Source: Mycobacteroides immunogenum (GTDB taxonomy: Bacteria; Actinomycetota; Actinomycetes; Mycobacteriales; Mycobacteriaceae). Taken from it: a stretch of DNA of 64,000 nucleotides. Where the stretch lies: assembly GCF_001605725.1 (NCBI RefSeq), contig NZ_CP011530.1, forward strand, positions 5,394,001 through 5,458,000. The letters are read 5' to 3'. The translations under genes were made by a program, and so were the position numbers. Within the stretch, counting starts at the first letter, position 1; each line of letters opens with the position of its first letter. The notes beneath the pieces are model-generated. The model was not told the DNA's origin. It saw nothing but the letters and a program-made list of their open reading frames with translations, and did no database searches. This document shows, one piece after another, positions 9,325 through 17,941 of the stretch.

Positions 9325-10185
9325 TCATTTCCGTTCCTCACTGGGTAAGCCGGCCATGGCGCCCATCGCCGGTGTCGGAAAGTTGCTCGAGAAGTTGTCG
9401 CGGCCGCCATCCATCGTGAGCACGCAACCGGTGAAGAAACCCGCGACATCCGCCGCCATGTAGGTGACGAAGTTGGCCCACTCCCATTCGGTACCCACTC
9501 GGGTGAGCGGCTGGCTCTGTTCCACGATCGCTCGGTACTGGGCCGGGTACTTGGTGTTGAAAACCTCCGTACCCATCGTCCCGGGCGCCAAGGCACACAA
9601 GGTGATTCCGTAGCGAGCCCATTCGATCGAAAGCGACCGCGTCATGGATTCCACGGCGGCGCGCGCCGCTCCGGTATGGGTCATCAACGGAAATCCGTGA
9701 TGCGGTGACAACGTCACGCTGAGAATCCGGCCCGCTCCCCGCGGGATCATTGCCTTGGTGGCGGCCGCATGAGTCATGTGCCAGGTACCGAGCACATTCA
9801 ATTCGATGACCGTGCGATACCCCTTCGGGGTGATGTTCTCGGCTGGGCAGAGAAACTGACCGCCGGCGTTGTTCAGCAGAACATCAACGCGGCCATATTC
9901 TTCCAACACACCGTCGAAGAACTCGTCGACCGCGTCCGGGTCGCGAATGTCCAGCGGTCGCGCGTCCGCTCGGCCGCCAGCAGCTCGAATCATCTCGGCC
10001 GTGGCCTCGATCGGGTCGGCTCGCCGCCCGCAACCCACAACCGTCGCACCGGCGCGTGCCATCTCCAGTGCCGCCGCTCGCCCCAGTCCACTGCCGCTCC
10101 CGGACACGACGCACACCTTTCCCGCCAACAGATCCGGCACCAGGACGGAGCGCGGCGGCCCGGATTGACCATCCTGAACGATCAT
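9325..10185 (-). CDS. short-chain dehydrogenase/reductase (SDR)
   Basis: A 286-residue classical SDR. Cofactor motif VVSGSGSGLGRAAALEMARA is near residue 30, NNAG at about 106-109 and GRILSVTLSPHHG at the Ser position. The usual YxxxK is replaced by HTGAARAAVESM, so the catalytic Tyr is not where expected. This resembles 2,4-dienoyl-CoA-reductase-like and peroxisomal trans-2-enoyl reductase SDRs, so it may be a reductase rather than an alcohol dehydrogenase. It is first in the carboxylase operon and divergent from the TetR gene. Confidence 0.8.
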   Translation of the reverse strand: MIVQDGQSGPPRSVLVPDLLAGKVCVVSGSGSGLGRAAALEMARAGATVVGCGRRADPIEATAEMIRAAGGRADARPLDIRDPDAVDEFFDGVLEEYGRVDVLLNNAGGQFLCPAENITPKGYRTVIELNVLGTWHMTHAAATKAMIPRGAGRILSVTLSPHHGFPLMTHTGAARAAVESMTRSLSIEWARYGITLCALAPGTMGTEVFNTKYPAQYRAIVEQSQPLTRVGTEWEWANFVTYMAADVAGFFTGCVLTMDGGRDNFSSNFPTPAMGAMAGLPSEERK

Positions 10186-10209
10186 GCAAGGAAGATTGCA
10201 CGATCATTC
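10176..10209. promoter_or_regulatory. imperfect palindrome over the SDR start, probable TetR operator
   Basis: Inverted repeat with 13-bp arms, 11 of 13 paired: GAACGATCATGCA (10176-10188) and TGCACGATCATTC (10197-10209), 8-bp spacer. It overlaps the SDR start codon and precedes the divergent TetR gene. Inferred operator for the carboxylase operon. Confidence 0.5.
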
Positions 10210-10241
10210 AAACAGTGTCAACACCGTGTCATACTCATCGA

Positions 10242-10904
10242 GTGAACCCGTCCGCCGATATCCGCCGGAAGTTCCGCACACCCGACGAGCCCGAGCCGCT
10301 ACGAGGCGCGGACGCCTCCCGGGAGCGCTTACTGCAGGCGACCCATGAGTTGCTCATCGAGACCGGCGGGGCCGAACCATCCGTCAGCCAGATCTGCGCG
10401 CGGGCCGGGATGCAGGCCGGGATGGTCAGCTACTGTTTTGGCGGCAAGCGCCAGCTGTTGAATGCCCTGTTGTACCGGTCAACCGACGACGTGCTGGAAG
10501 AACTGCGCAATCTCGCCGCCTCCGACCTGTCACCGACGGAAAAGTTGCGCAAGCATGTCCGCGGCATGATCGCCAACTTTGTGCGATACCCGTACGCACA
10601 ACACATCAGCGAGATACTGGCGGCCACTGAGCCCGAAACACGGCCCGTCACAGAACGTTTCGCGGCGCCCACGCTCGACTTCTACCGAGATCTCGTCGCA
10701 GAGGGGGTCACCGCCGGCGAATTTCGCGCCGACGTCGACTCCAACCTGTTGTTCTTCACAACGGTGGGCATGTGCGAATTCCTGTTCGCCGCCAAGAGCT
10801 GGTTGCCGCTCGCGGGAGAGCAGCTGGACGACCAGTTGCTCGAACGATTCGCCGAGCATTGCGCCGGGGTACTGCTCAACGGGATCGCGGGCACAGGCAC
10901 CTAG
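10242..10904 (+). CDS. TetR/AcrR family regulator of the carboxylase operon
   Basis: A 220-residue TetR protein if started at GTG 10242. The frame extends upstream to 10056, but that would run through the SDR gene on the other strand. The HTH covers about residues 24-70 (LLQATHELLIETGGAEPSVS, QICARAGMQAGMVSYCFGGK). The C-terminal domain is large and presumably binds an acyl-CoA or related ligand. It is divergent from the SDR-accD-accA-fadE-echA operon with a palindrome between them. By analogy with AtuR it probably represses that operon. Confidence 0.8.
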   Translation: MNPSADIRRKFRTPDEPEPLRGADASRERLLQATHELLIETGGAEPSVSQICARAGMQAGMVSYCFGGKRQLLNALLYRSTDDVLEELRNLAASDLSPTEKLRKHVRGMIANFVRYPYAQHISEILAATEPETRPVTERFAAPTLDFYRDLVAEGVTAGEFRADVDSNLLFFTTVGMCEFLFAAKSWLPLAGEQLDDQLLERFAEHCAGVLLNGIAGTGT

Positions 10905-10950
10905 AGACACCAATCTGGAATAGATCCAAATTAATGCTGTTGTACCTGAC

Positions 10951-11442
10951 ATGACGAACACAGCCCGTCTCTCAGAATCCGATGTCAAGCACTTCAGCGC
11001 CTCGCCGACGCTGTCGAACAACCTGCAACGCGTCCTCGTGGACCTGATCGAGCTTCACTTGCAGGGCAAGCAGGCGCACTGGAACGTCGTCGGCACCAAC
11101 TTCCGCGATCTGCATCTGCAATTGGATGAGCTGGTCGACTTCGCTCGCGAAGGCAGCGACACCATCGCCGAACGCATGCGTGCCCTGTATGCCGTGCCCG
11201 ACGGCCGGTCGGACACCGTCACGGCCAGCACCTCACTGCCCCAATTCCCGCCGTATGAGCGCAGCACCGGCGATGTGGTGGACCTCATCACCATCCGGAT
11301 TCAGGCCGCGGTCAATACGCTGCGCGCCGTACACGACGAGGTGGACAACGAAGATCCCACCACAGCCGACATCCTGCACCAGCTGATCGATGGGCTGGAG
11401 AAGCTGGCCTGGCTGATCGCATCCGAGAACCGCAAGGTGTAG
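10951..11442 (+). CDS. dps: Dps-family ferritin-like DNA-protection protein
   Basis: A 163-residue Dps protein. The dinuclear ferroxidase ligands are in the expected spacing: His43 in KQAHWNV, with Asp70 and Glu74 in EGSDTIAERM. Family members form dodecamers that oxidise and store iron using H2O2 and can bind DNA during starvation. The length is normal. It stands alone between the TetR gene and a secreted thioredoxin-fold protein. Which mycobacterial paralogue (Dps1 or Dps2 type) it represents is not decided here. Confidence 0.9.
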   Translation: MTNTARLSESDVKHFSASPTLSNNLQRVLVDLIELHLQGKQAHWNVVGTNFRDLHLQLDELVDFAREGSDTIAERMRALYAVPDGRSDTVTASTSLPQFPPYERSTGDVVDLITIRIQAAVNTLRAVHDEVDNEDPTTADILHQLIDGLEKLAWLIASENRKV

Positions 11443-11464
11443 CCGACTGCGCGATGATGGACCG

Positions 11465-12115
11465 ATGCACGCAGTGAAACGTCTTGCGATGATCATCGGT
11501 CTGGCCACCGCGGTCCTGGTCTGGACTCCCAGTGTCGCGGTGGCCCGTGCGGCCGAATCGGTGCCCGCGGGCGATGTGTTGTCTATCGGCAACCCCGAAG
11601 CGCCCGGACAGGTCGATCTCTATCTCGACCCGCTGTGCCCGTACAGCGGGAAGATGGTTCAAGACCAAGGCGAAGAAATCGGTCGGCGCATCGAATCCGG
11701 AAAGCTGCACATCAACCTTCGATTCGTGGATTTCCTCGATAAGTACTCGGCCAGCGGCACATACGACACTCGTGCGATCTACGCCAGCTTTGTGGTCGCC
11801 GACCAATCGCGCTCAAGCGATGTCACCTGGCGGTTTATCCGACAGATCTACGCGAAGGATCAGCAGCCCCAGGAAGAAGGGGATACCGACTTGGGCAATG
11901 ACCAGCTGGCAACACTGGCCGAGCGTGTCAACGCGCCCCAGGCCGCACAAGATCTGATCCGGCTCGGGCTGCCAGTCCCGTTTGACGGCCGCGTCATCGC
12001 GGCGAGTAACCTGCCGCTGTTACGCGCATTCCCCAAATCCGGCGTACCCATGGTTGTCATCAATGGTCAGCCCGTCGACGGAGAATCCAACTGGCTGAGC
12101 CGCATCCCTCGGTAA
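11465..12115 (+). CDS. secreted DsbA/thioredoxin-fold protein with CPYS active site
   Basis: A 216-residue protein with an N-terminal signal sequence: a hydrophobic stretch at residues 8-20 and probable cleavage after the AVARA region. The thioredoxin fold begins with DLYLDPLCPYSGKM. Cys58 occupies the nucleophile position, but Ser61 replaces the resolving Cys, so it is not a standard dithiol oxidase. No other Cys is visible. It retains the cis-Pro region (GVPMVVINGQPVDG). Extracytoplasmic; possibly an isomerase, a monothiol enzyme or a binding protein. Its TAA overlaps the ATG of the CitE-like gene by one base. Confidence 0.75.
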   Translation: MHAVKRLAMIIGLATAVLVWTPSVAVARAAESVPAGDVLSIGNPEAPGQVDLYLDPLCPYSGKMVQDQGEEIGRRIESGKLHINLRFVDFLDKYSASGTYDTRAIYASFVVADQSRSSDVTWRFIRQIYAKDQQPQEEGDTDLGNDQLATLAERVNAPQAAQDLIRLGLPVPFDGRVIAASNLPLLRAFPKSGVPMVVINGQPVDGESNWLSRIPR

Positions 12116-12993
12116 TGTCGATAACTCTACGCAATACTGGTGTGGTGACAGTGAATTCGAAGGTTTCACGCTCATGGCTGCTGGTCAATCCATCCCGGGA
12201 GCCCGATCTCGACGCCGCCGTTACCTCCACGGGTGCCGACGAGGTAATCCTGGATCTGGAAGATGCCGTCGCGCCCAATGAGAAAGAGCCAGCACGGGCA
12301 CGCGTGCTGGAATATCTCAACTCCGGCGGTCGGGCATGGGTGCGTGTCAATGACGCCTCCAGCGATTTCTGGTCCGCCGACTGCCGAACACTCGCTGACG
12401 CCCACGGCCTCAAGGGCGTAGTCCTCGCCAAAACCGAGGGTGGAAATCATATGTGGGACACTGCCAATCGCCTGGGCGGTGAAATTCCGGTGATCGCGCT
12501 CATCGAGACCGCGCGCGGGCTCTCCCGCGTGCACGACATCGCCGCCGCCCGCCCCTGTTTTCGCATCGCCTTCGGCGTCAACGACTACACGCTTGACATC
12601 GGCGTCGAGCAAGACCCACTGGCGCTGGCGTACAGCCGTTCTCAACTGGTGGTGGCCTCACGCGCCGCGCATCTCCCTGGGCCTATCGACGGCCCGACAC
12701 GCGATCCTGCTGACCTGCCCCAAGGAGTTGCGCTGGCACGCCGCATGGGCATGACCGGAAAGCTCGCCCTGCACTCATCCGATGCCGACACCATCAACAA
12801 GGGCTTGAGCCCGTCCGATGAAGACGTTTCGTGGGCACAGGACTTCGTGGAGCGCTTCAACAGCCAGGGCGGAAAGCCCAAAGACGGCAGTGATCTGCCC
12901 CGGCTCAACCGCGCCCGGATCATCCTGGAACGGGCCAAGATGCTCGGACTGATCAGCTCGGAGCGGTCAGCCGGGACAACGCCGCCACGGTGA
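12115..12993 (+). CDS. CitE-like HpcH/HpaI aldolase/citrate lyase family protein
   Basis: A 292-residue TIM-barrel protein of the CitE/Mcl1 group. Signatures: RSWLLVNPSREPD at the N-terminus, VILDLEDAVAPNEKEPAR, the metal-ligand glutamate in ALIETARGL, and FGVNDYTLDIG. Relatives act on malyl-CoA, citramalyl-CoA or similar compounds. ATG 12115 is coupled to the upstream stop, but GTG 12142 or 12145 is also possible because homology starts around residue 18. It lies outside the carboxylase operon. The 3' end overlaps the convergent amidohydrolase by 41 bp. Confidence 0.8.
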   Translation: MSITLRNTGVVTVNSKVSRSWLLVNPSREPDLDAAVTSTGADEVILDLEDAVAPNEKEPARARVLEYLNSGGRAWVRVNDASSDFWSADCRTLADAHGLKGVVLAKTEGGNHMWDTANRLGGEIPVIALIETARGLSRVHDIAAARPCFRIAFGVNDYTLDIGVEQDPLALAYSRSQLVVASRAAHLPGPIDGPTRDPADLPQGVALARRMGMTGKLALHSSDADTINKGLSPSDEDVSWAQDFVERFNSQGGKPKDGSDLPRLNRARIILERAKMLGLISSERSAGTTPPR

Positions 12994-14203
12994 GCGCCTC
13001 AATCCCCGTTACGAGTGTGGGTTCGAGCACCGGCGCGAATTCGGGAGAGTGGTTGGACGGCACCGGCTTTCCGGCCGCTGCCGCGTCTTCGAAGCGCTGT
13101 TGCTCGTAGCCTCCCCAGAACCAGAACGCGGTGGGGACGCCTGCGGTGGTCCCGAAGACTCCGACATCCTCGCTGCCCGCCAGCGGGCTCGGAGACTCCA
13201 GTATCCGTTCGGCGCCGAAGTGCTCACGGAACACCGCGGCTATCGCCTGCATCGCGGCGTCATCTACGACGGTGACCGGGAACGTGTGCATCGATGTGAC
13301 CGCCGGTTCCTTCTCGGAGCCAGATGCCGCCGACTCCGCCTGCGCGATCCGTGTGATGGAGGCCAATGTCTTCTTCCGGACGTCCTCGTTGAAGGTGCGG
13401 ACATTGATGCCGAGCTCGGCGTCGTCGGGGATGATGTTGTCCTTCGCTCCCGCGTGTAGATAGCCGACGGTGACCACAGCGGGTTCGAACGGCGACAGCT
13501 CGCGCGAAACGATCGTCTGGAGACGCTGCACCACGTTCGATGCCATCACTACCGGATCGATCGTCGATTCCGGTTGCGAGCCATGGCCACCCCGCCCGAA
13601 GAGCTGCATCTTCAACGAGTCCGAGGCCGCAAGGGCGGTACCCGTCTTGTAACCGATCATGCCCGCCGGAAGCGGACCGACGTGCTGGCCTAGGACGATC
13701 TCGGGTTTGGGGAATCGGTCGAGGATGCCGTCGGCGATCATCGCGTTCGCGCCGCCGCCCACTTCCTCGGCCGGCTGGAACACCGCGACCACCGTTCCCG
13801 ACCACGTCGGCTTGAGTTCATTCAGCAGCCGCAACGTGCCCACCAGAGCGGCGACATGCATATCGTGGCCACACGCATGCATGACGGGAACGTCCTTGCC
13901 GTCGGGATCGGTAGCGCGGGCCGTGCTCGCATAGGAAAGGCCCGTTTGCTCCAGCACGGGCAGTGCGTCGAAGTCGGCCCGCAACCAGACCACCGGACCA
14001 GGTCCGTTGCGCAGCACGGCAACCACCCCGGTGCCGCCGACACCCGCCGTCACCTCAAGCCCGAGGGGCGCGATGGCCTCCTCGATTTTTCCGGCGGTTC
14101 GATACTCCTGGAACGACAATTCCGGATTCTGATGCAGATCGCGATAGAAGTCGGCCAAGTCGTCCACATGGTCAGCCCAGTTGTCGGGCAACGTAATCGG
14201 CAT
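12953..14203 (-). CDS. M20 family amidohydrolase (hippurate/N-acyl amino acid hydrolase type)
   Basis: A 416-residue M20D-type metallopeptidase. The ATG at 14203 (MPITLPDNWADHV) is preceded by GGGAGG at ideal spacing, so I prefer it over the longer frame starting at 14266. Metal-site motifs: HACGHDMHVAALVG and QPAEEVGGGANAMI, with a dimerisation insert between. Expected reaction: hydrolysis of an N-acyl or N-aroyl amino acid. It is cytoplasmic, as there is no signal peptide. It is divergent from the DadA-like oxidase, suggesting amino-acid derivative catabolism. Confidence 0.85.
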   Translation of the reverse strand: MPITLPDNWADHVDDLADFYRDLHQNPELSFQEYRTAGKIEEAIAPLGLEVTAGVGGTGVVAVLRNGPGPVVWLRADFDALPVLEQTGLSYASTARATDPDGKDVPVMHACGHDMHVAALVGTLRLLNELKPTWSGTVVAVFQPAEEVGGGANAMIADGILDRFPKPEIVLGQHVGPLPAGMIGYKTGTALAASDSLKMQLFGRGGHGSQPESTIDPVVMASNVVQRLQTIVSRELSPFEPAVVTVGYLHAGAKDNIIPDDAELGINVRTFNEDVRKKTLASITRIAQAESAASGSEKEPAVTSMHTFPVTVVDDAAMQAIAAVFREHFGAERILESPSPLAGSEDVGVFGTTAGVPTAFWFWGGYEQQRFEDAAAAGKPVPSNHSPEFAPVLEPTLVTGIEALTVAALSRLTAPS

Positions 14204-14314
14204 TCGGCCTCCCAGGCTCTGTGAGGTGCTAAGGCTCGGTACCGACAATACGGCGCTTTTCAGCACCTACCCTCGAACTCAACAGACATTCATCCTTACC
14301 GAGACGGAGGTCAC

Positions 14315-15475
14315 GTGAGTCACCCCATCGAGACCAAACTCTCCGTCGATGTCATCGTCATCGGCGGCGGTATGTCGGGAGCCTCGATCGCGTATGAGTT
14401 GGCCCAGCACCGAACCGTGGCGCTGCTCGAGCGAGAATCCACGCTGGCCTTCCACACCACCGGGCGATCAGCAGCCACCTTCATCGAGAACTACGGAAAT
14501 CCCGTCATCCGGATGCTGACCGCGGCCAGCCGCGACTTCTTCACCGATCCCCGCGAGGGCTTCGACGCGCCACTGGCCACCTCGATCCCGCTCCTGATCA
14601 TCGCGGACGCGGCGCACACGGAAGCGCTCCGCGACGCACACCGCCAGGCCGCCGCGCTGGGAAGCAACACCGAGCTGGTCGACGGCGCGGTGGCCGGCGA
14701 GATCAACCCGTACCTGCGCCCTGGGTACACCCAACTGGCGACAATCGATCTGTCCCCGATGGAGCTGGACGTCCACGGGCTGCACCAGGGTTATGTACGC
14801 GGTCTGCGCGGGCGCGGCGGAACCATCGTGAAGTCGGCCGGGATCACGCGCGCGACCCGGCAGGGTAGCCGCTGGGTCCTGCAAGACTCCTCGGACCGGG
14901 TATTCGAAGCGGGCACCGTCGTCAACGCCGCTGGTGCCTGGTGCGACGAACTCGCTCAGCTCTTCGGCGCTCGTCCGGTGGGTATCCAGCCGCTGCGACG
15001 TACCGCCTTCATGGCCTCTGCTCCGCGCCCCGATGCGCACGGCTCGCTTCCGATGACCCTGGACGCGTCCGATGCCTTCTACTTCAAACCCGATGGCGCG
15101 CAGTTCCTCTGCTCGCCTGCCGACGAGACCCCGCAGGCGCCCGGAGACCCCCGGCCCGACGAATTGGAGATGGCACGGGCGATCGGGATGATCAACGAGG
15201 CAACCACACTTGGCATCCGGTCCGTCAATTCCGCGTGGGCAGGCCTGCGTTCCTTCACCGCCGACCGCACGCCCGTAGTCGGTGCCGATCCGGGGGCCGA
15301 GGGATTCTTCTGGTACGCGGCCCAGGGCGGCTACGGCATCCAGATGGCACCTGCTCTTGCCCGCGTTGGCGCCGCGCTGGCAATGAGCGCACCCATGCCG
15401 GACGATCTGGCCATTCGTGGCCTGACGGCGGAAGTGCTGGCACCCGGCCGTGACTCGTTGCGCGTGCACGGCTAG
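14315..15475 (+). CDS. FAD-dependent amino acid oxidase/dehydrogenase (DadA/DAO family)
   Basis: A 386-residue DAO-family flavoprotein. The FAD motif VIVIGGGMSGASIAYELA is at residues 13-30. FHTTGRSAATFIENYG follows, with VVNAAGAW in the middle and YAAQGGYGIQMAPALA near the C-terminus. The GTG start has GGAGG 5 bp upstream. Members oxidise D-amino acids, glycine or sarcosine; the substrate cannot be assigned. It is divergent from the M20 amidohydrolase with 111 bp between starts, so the two may share regulation. Confidence 0.85.
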   Translation: MSHPIETKLSVDVIVIGGGMSGASIAYELAQHRTVALLERESTLAFHTTGRSAATFIENYGNPVIRMLTAASRDFFTDPREGFDAPLATSIPLLIIADAAHTEALRDAHRQAAALGSNTELVDGAVAGEINPYLRPGYTQLATIDLSPMELDVHGLHQGYVRGLRGRGGTIVKSAGITRATRQGSRWVLQDSSDRVFEAGTVVNAAGAWCDELAQLFGARPVGIQPLRRTAFMASAPRPDAHGSLPMTLDASDAFYFKPDGAQFLCSPADETPQAPGDPRPDELEMARAIGMINEATTLGIRSVNSAWAGLRSFTADRTPVVGADPGAEGFFWYAAQGGYGIQMAPALARVGAALAMSAPMPDDLAIRGLTAEVLAPGRDSLRVHG

Positions 15476-15531
15476 CAGCCGTTCCCACGCGCCGGGACCA
15501 ATTCGGGCAAATCCTGTTATGGTCGGCCACG

Positions 15532-16365
15532 ATGGTGAACATGGATAGGCGCCGCATGATGGCGTTTTCAGGGCTTGGAATGTTGGCGGCCGCGGCTTCT
15601 ATGCCGGAGGCGTGGGCGCAACCTTCTCCACAGAACCCACCGATGCGGCCGCCCGCGGCTCCCCCCACCGGCAAGTACGTCTTCGTCGACGAGTTCGACG
15701 GACCGGCGGGTTCGGCGCCCGACGGTTCGAAGTGGGCAATCTCGAAGGCTCGCGAGTCCATGAAGGACCCGACTTTCTGGGAGCTTCCCGAGAACGTCGG
15801 CCAGTACCGCGACGACCGCAAGAACGTGTTCCTGGACGGAAACTCGAGCCTGGTAATCAAGGCCGCCAAAGAGGGAAACACCTACTACGGTGGCAAGATC
15901 TACAGCACGACCGAACTGGGTATCGGCTACACCTGGGAAGCGCGCATCAAGTTCAACTGTCTGACGCCGGGGGCATGGCCCGCGTTCTGGCTCGGCAGCG
16001 ACCAAGATGGTGAGATCGACATTGTCGAGTGGTACGGCAACGGCAGCTGGCCAGCGGCAACCACCGTGCACGCCAAAGCAAATGGCTCGGAGTGGAAGAC
16101 ACACAACCTTTCCCTCGACAGCGCCTGGCACACCTGGCGTACTCAATGGGATGACAAGGGCATTCGGTTCTGGAGGGACTACACCGACGGGGCTGCACCG
16201 TATTTCGAGGTTCCGGCCAATTCCCTGGCGGACTGGCCGTTCAATAATCCGGGACACAAGGCCTTTGCCGTGCTGAATCTGGCCGTGGCGGGATCCGGCG
16301 GCGGCGATCCCCGCGGGGGCACCTACCCCGCGGAGATGCTCGTCGACTGGATTCGTGTCTGGTAG
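15532..16365 (+). CDS. Tat-exported glycoside hydrolase family 16 protein
   Basis: A 277-residue family 16 glycosidase. The N-terminus has a twin-arginine signal (DRRRMMAFSGLGMLAAA) and probable cleavage after EAWA. A Pro-rich linker (residues 31-46) precedes the jelly-roll domain. The catalytic motif E161-I-D163-I-V-E166 is intact, with nucleophile E161 and acid/base E166. Mycobacterial relatives such as Rv0315 are reported as beta-1,3-glucanases. The start could also be ATG 15541. Its stop abuts that of the convergent DoxD gene. Confidence 0.88.
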   Translation: MVNMDRRRMMAFSGLGMLAAAASMPEAWAQPSPQNPPMRPPAAPPTGKYVFVDEFDGPAGSAPDGSKWAISKARESMKDPTFWELPENVGQYRDDRKNVFLDGNSSLVIKAAKEGNTYYGGKIYSTTELGIGYTWEARIKFNCLTPGAWPAFWLGSDQDGEIDIVEWYGNGSWPAATTVHAKANGSEWKTHNLSLDSAWHTWRTQWDDKGIRFWRDYTDGAAPYFEVPANSLADWPFNNPGHKAFAVLNLAVAGSGGGDPRGGTYPAEMLVDWIRVW

Positions 16366-17394
16366 CTAGTCGCCGACCTGTACGGCCTGCGCCCACACCG
16401 CACCGCTGACGTCGGCAAGCGACAGCGTGTAATGATGTCGCGGCTCGATTGGTGCGTGCCGAGTATCGATGTTCAGCTCGGCCTTGGCACCCAGCGGCAC
16501 AATCACGCCGTACGCACCGGTTTTCACCGTCGCGATGTACCGATTCTTGATGGACTCGGCCGATAGCCCACTCAGCTGATCCGCTCGTAGGTCCACAACG
16601 ACCCGTCCGGTCTCGCTTTCAGTAACGGTGACGCCCACCAGGAACGATCCGTAGACATCGACACCCTCGGTTCGGTACACGGTGAATCGCAGATTTCGAT
16701 CGGAGAGATGTGCATCCGATATCTCGATGCCGGGCGTCACTGACTTGTTGTGCAGCGGACCATAGACACCGCCGTGGAAGTGCTGGTTGGTGAACAGCGC
16801 GATCGCCAGTACCGCCGCCGCGCCACCGAGAACCAGACGGCGGGGAACACCAACGGGCCCCGATGTCAGCCAGATAAACCAGCGCCGTGTGGTGAGTGGG
16901 CAATGACGTTCCGCCACACAGTGATCCACCGAGTATCGGCCGCCGCCGGCGAGAAACAGGGTCAGTCCCGAGGCAATCCCGAGAATCCCGATCTGCCATT
17001 CGTCCAGACACGTCGTGCCCAGCCAGCCCGATCCCAGCAGTATCCCCAGCGCGAGCAGGAAGACACTGACACTCATCGCCCTGGTGAGAATCCCCGCCAT
17101 CAGACACAACCCCGTGATGCCTTCCACCACGGTGAACACGACCATCACCCATTTCAAGAGGTCCGGATGCTCTACCAGAAAGCCGATCACCGGTTTGATG
17201 CCGAAGGCCTGCGGCAGGAAGTGATTGAACTTCGCTCCTACGTAGCCCGAGACATCGGGGTCCAGCTTGTTCTCGAGCGCGACCCTTCTCCAAAAAGCGG
17301 AGAAATAGGTCCATCCGACCACCAGCCGGATCGGAAGTGCGATCAGCCCGGCGCTGTCACGCCAGGAGTTATTCGGGGAAACGTCAGCAGTCAT
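16366..17394 (-). CDS. DoxD-type thiosulfate:quinone oxidoreductase-like membrane protein
   Basis: A 342-residue protein. The N-terminal half (about 1-150) has four membrane segments like DoxD/DoxX (LPIRLVVGWTYFSAFWRR, WVMVVFTVVEGITGLCLMAG). A further segment near 185-200 is followed by an external DoxA-like C-terminal domain (about 205-342). In Acidianus, DoxD and DoxA form the thiosulfate:quinone oxidoreductase that moves electrons from thiosulfate to quinone. It ends the leftward set containing the SQR-like flavoprotein, which makes a sulfur role plausible but unproven. Confidence 0.75.
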   Translation of the reverse strand: MTADVSPNNSWRDSAGLIALPIRLVVGWTYFSAFWRRVALENKLDPDVSGYVGAKFNHFLPQAFGIKPVIGFLVEHPDLLKWVMVVFTVVEGITGLCLMAGILTRAMSVSVFLLALGILLGSGWLGTTCLDEWQIGILGIASGLTLFLAGGGRYSVDHCVAERHCPLTTRRWFIWLTSGPVGVPRRLVLGGAAAVLAIALFTNQHFHGGVYGPLHNKSVTPGIEISDAHLSDRNLRFTVYRTEGVDVYGSFLVGVTVTESETGRVVVDLRADQLSGLSAESIKNRYIATVKTGAYGVIVPLGAKAELNIDTRHAPIEPRHHYTLSLADVSGAVWAQAVQVGD

Positions 17395-17518
17395 CGATTG
17401 TCGACCTCAAGTCCTTGGGTTTGTGCAACGGAAAGGGCAGCCTCGCGCGCACGTGCCTGCGAGTGCGCAGCACGCGGCAGCAGCCCATCAGGGTGTGAAA
17501 GATGTCGGGGCGCGTGAA

Positions 17519-17914
17519 TCAGCGCCGGATCACACTGATCCGATACAGAAGTGAGCGACCATCCAGCGCCGCAAGAGGATTCACGTTCCCGGGTGGATAT
17601 GCGCCGTACATCCCGTCATGGATCGGCGGATCCCGAAAGGAGGTGATGAGTGCGGGCGCCGCCAGTAGCGGCCGGCCCACATGCTTCACATCCTCGGAAA
17701 CGACCACCTCGGCAGATGCGCAGGTGCCGCCTGGTTGTTCCGCCGAATCCTGCGTCAGGATACCGCTCGACACCGCGGTATGAGTCAGTGCGGCAACGCC
17801 CTTAGGGCAATGCACCAGAGACAGCGAGGCCAGTACACCTACGAGCACCACAATGGCGGCCACAAGAAGCCGGCGGTGCGCTATCGATCTCCGATCGCGT
17901 TGCGCCAGCGGCAT
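17519..17914 (-). CDS. hypothetical single-pass membrane or secreted protein
   Basis: A 131-residue protein with basic N-terminal residues (RDRRSIAHRR) and one strong hydrophobic segment (LLVAAIVVLVGVLASLSLV, about 16-34). The rest is a Cys-containing external region with no recognised domain; Cys is at about 36 and 64. The start has AGGA upstream. It lies 27 bp after the methyltransferase gene and 124 bp before the DoxD gene on the same strand, so it could belong to the DsbA-SQR transcription unit. I do not recognise a family. Confidence 0.6.
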   Translation of the reverse strand: MPLAQRDRRSIAHRRLLVAAIVVLVGVLASLSLVHCPKGVAALTHTAVSSGILTQDSAEQPGGTCASAEVVVSEDVKHVGRPLLAAPALITSFRDPPIHDGMYGAYPPGNVNPLAALDGRSLLYRISVIRR

Positions 17915-17941
17915 ATACCGGATCCTAACAGTGCTGGTGCG

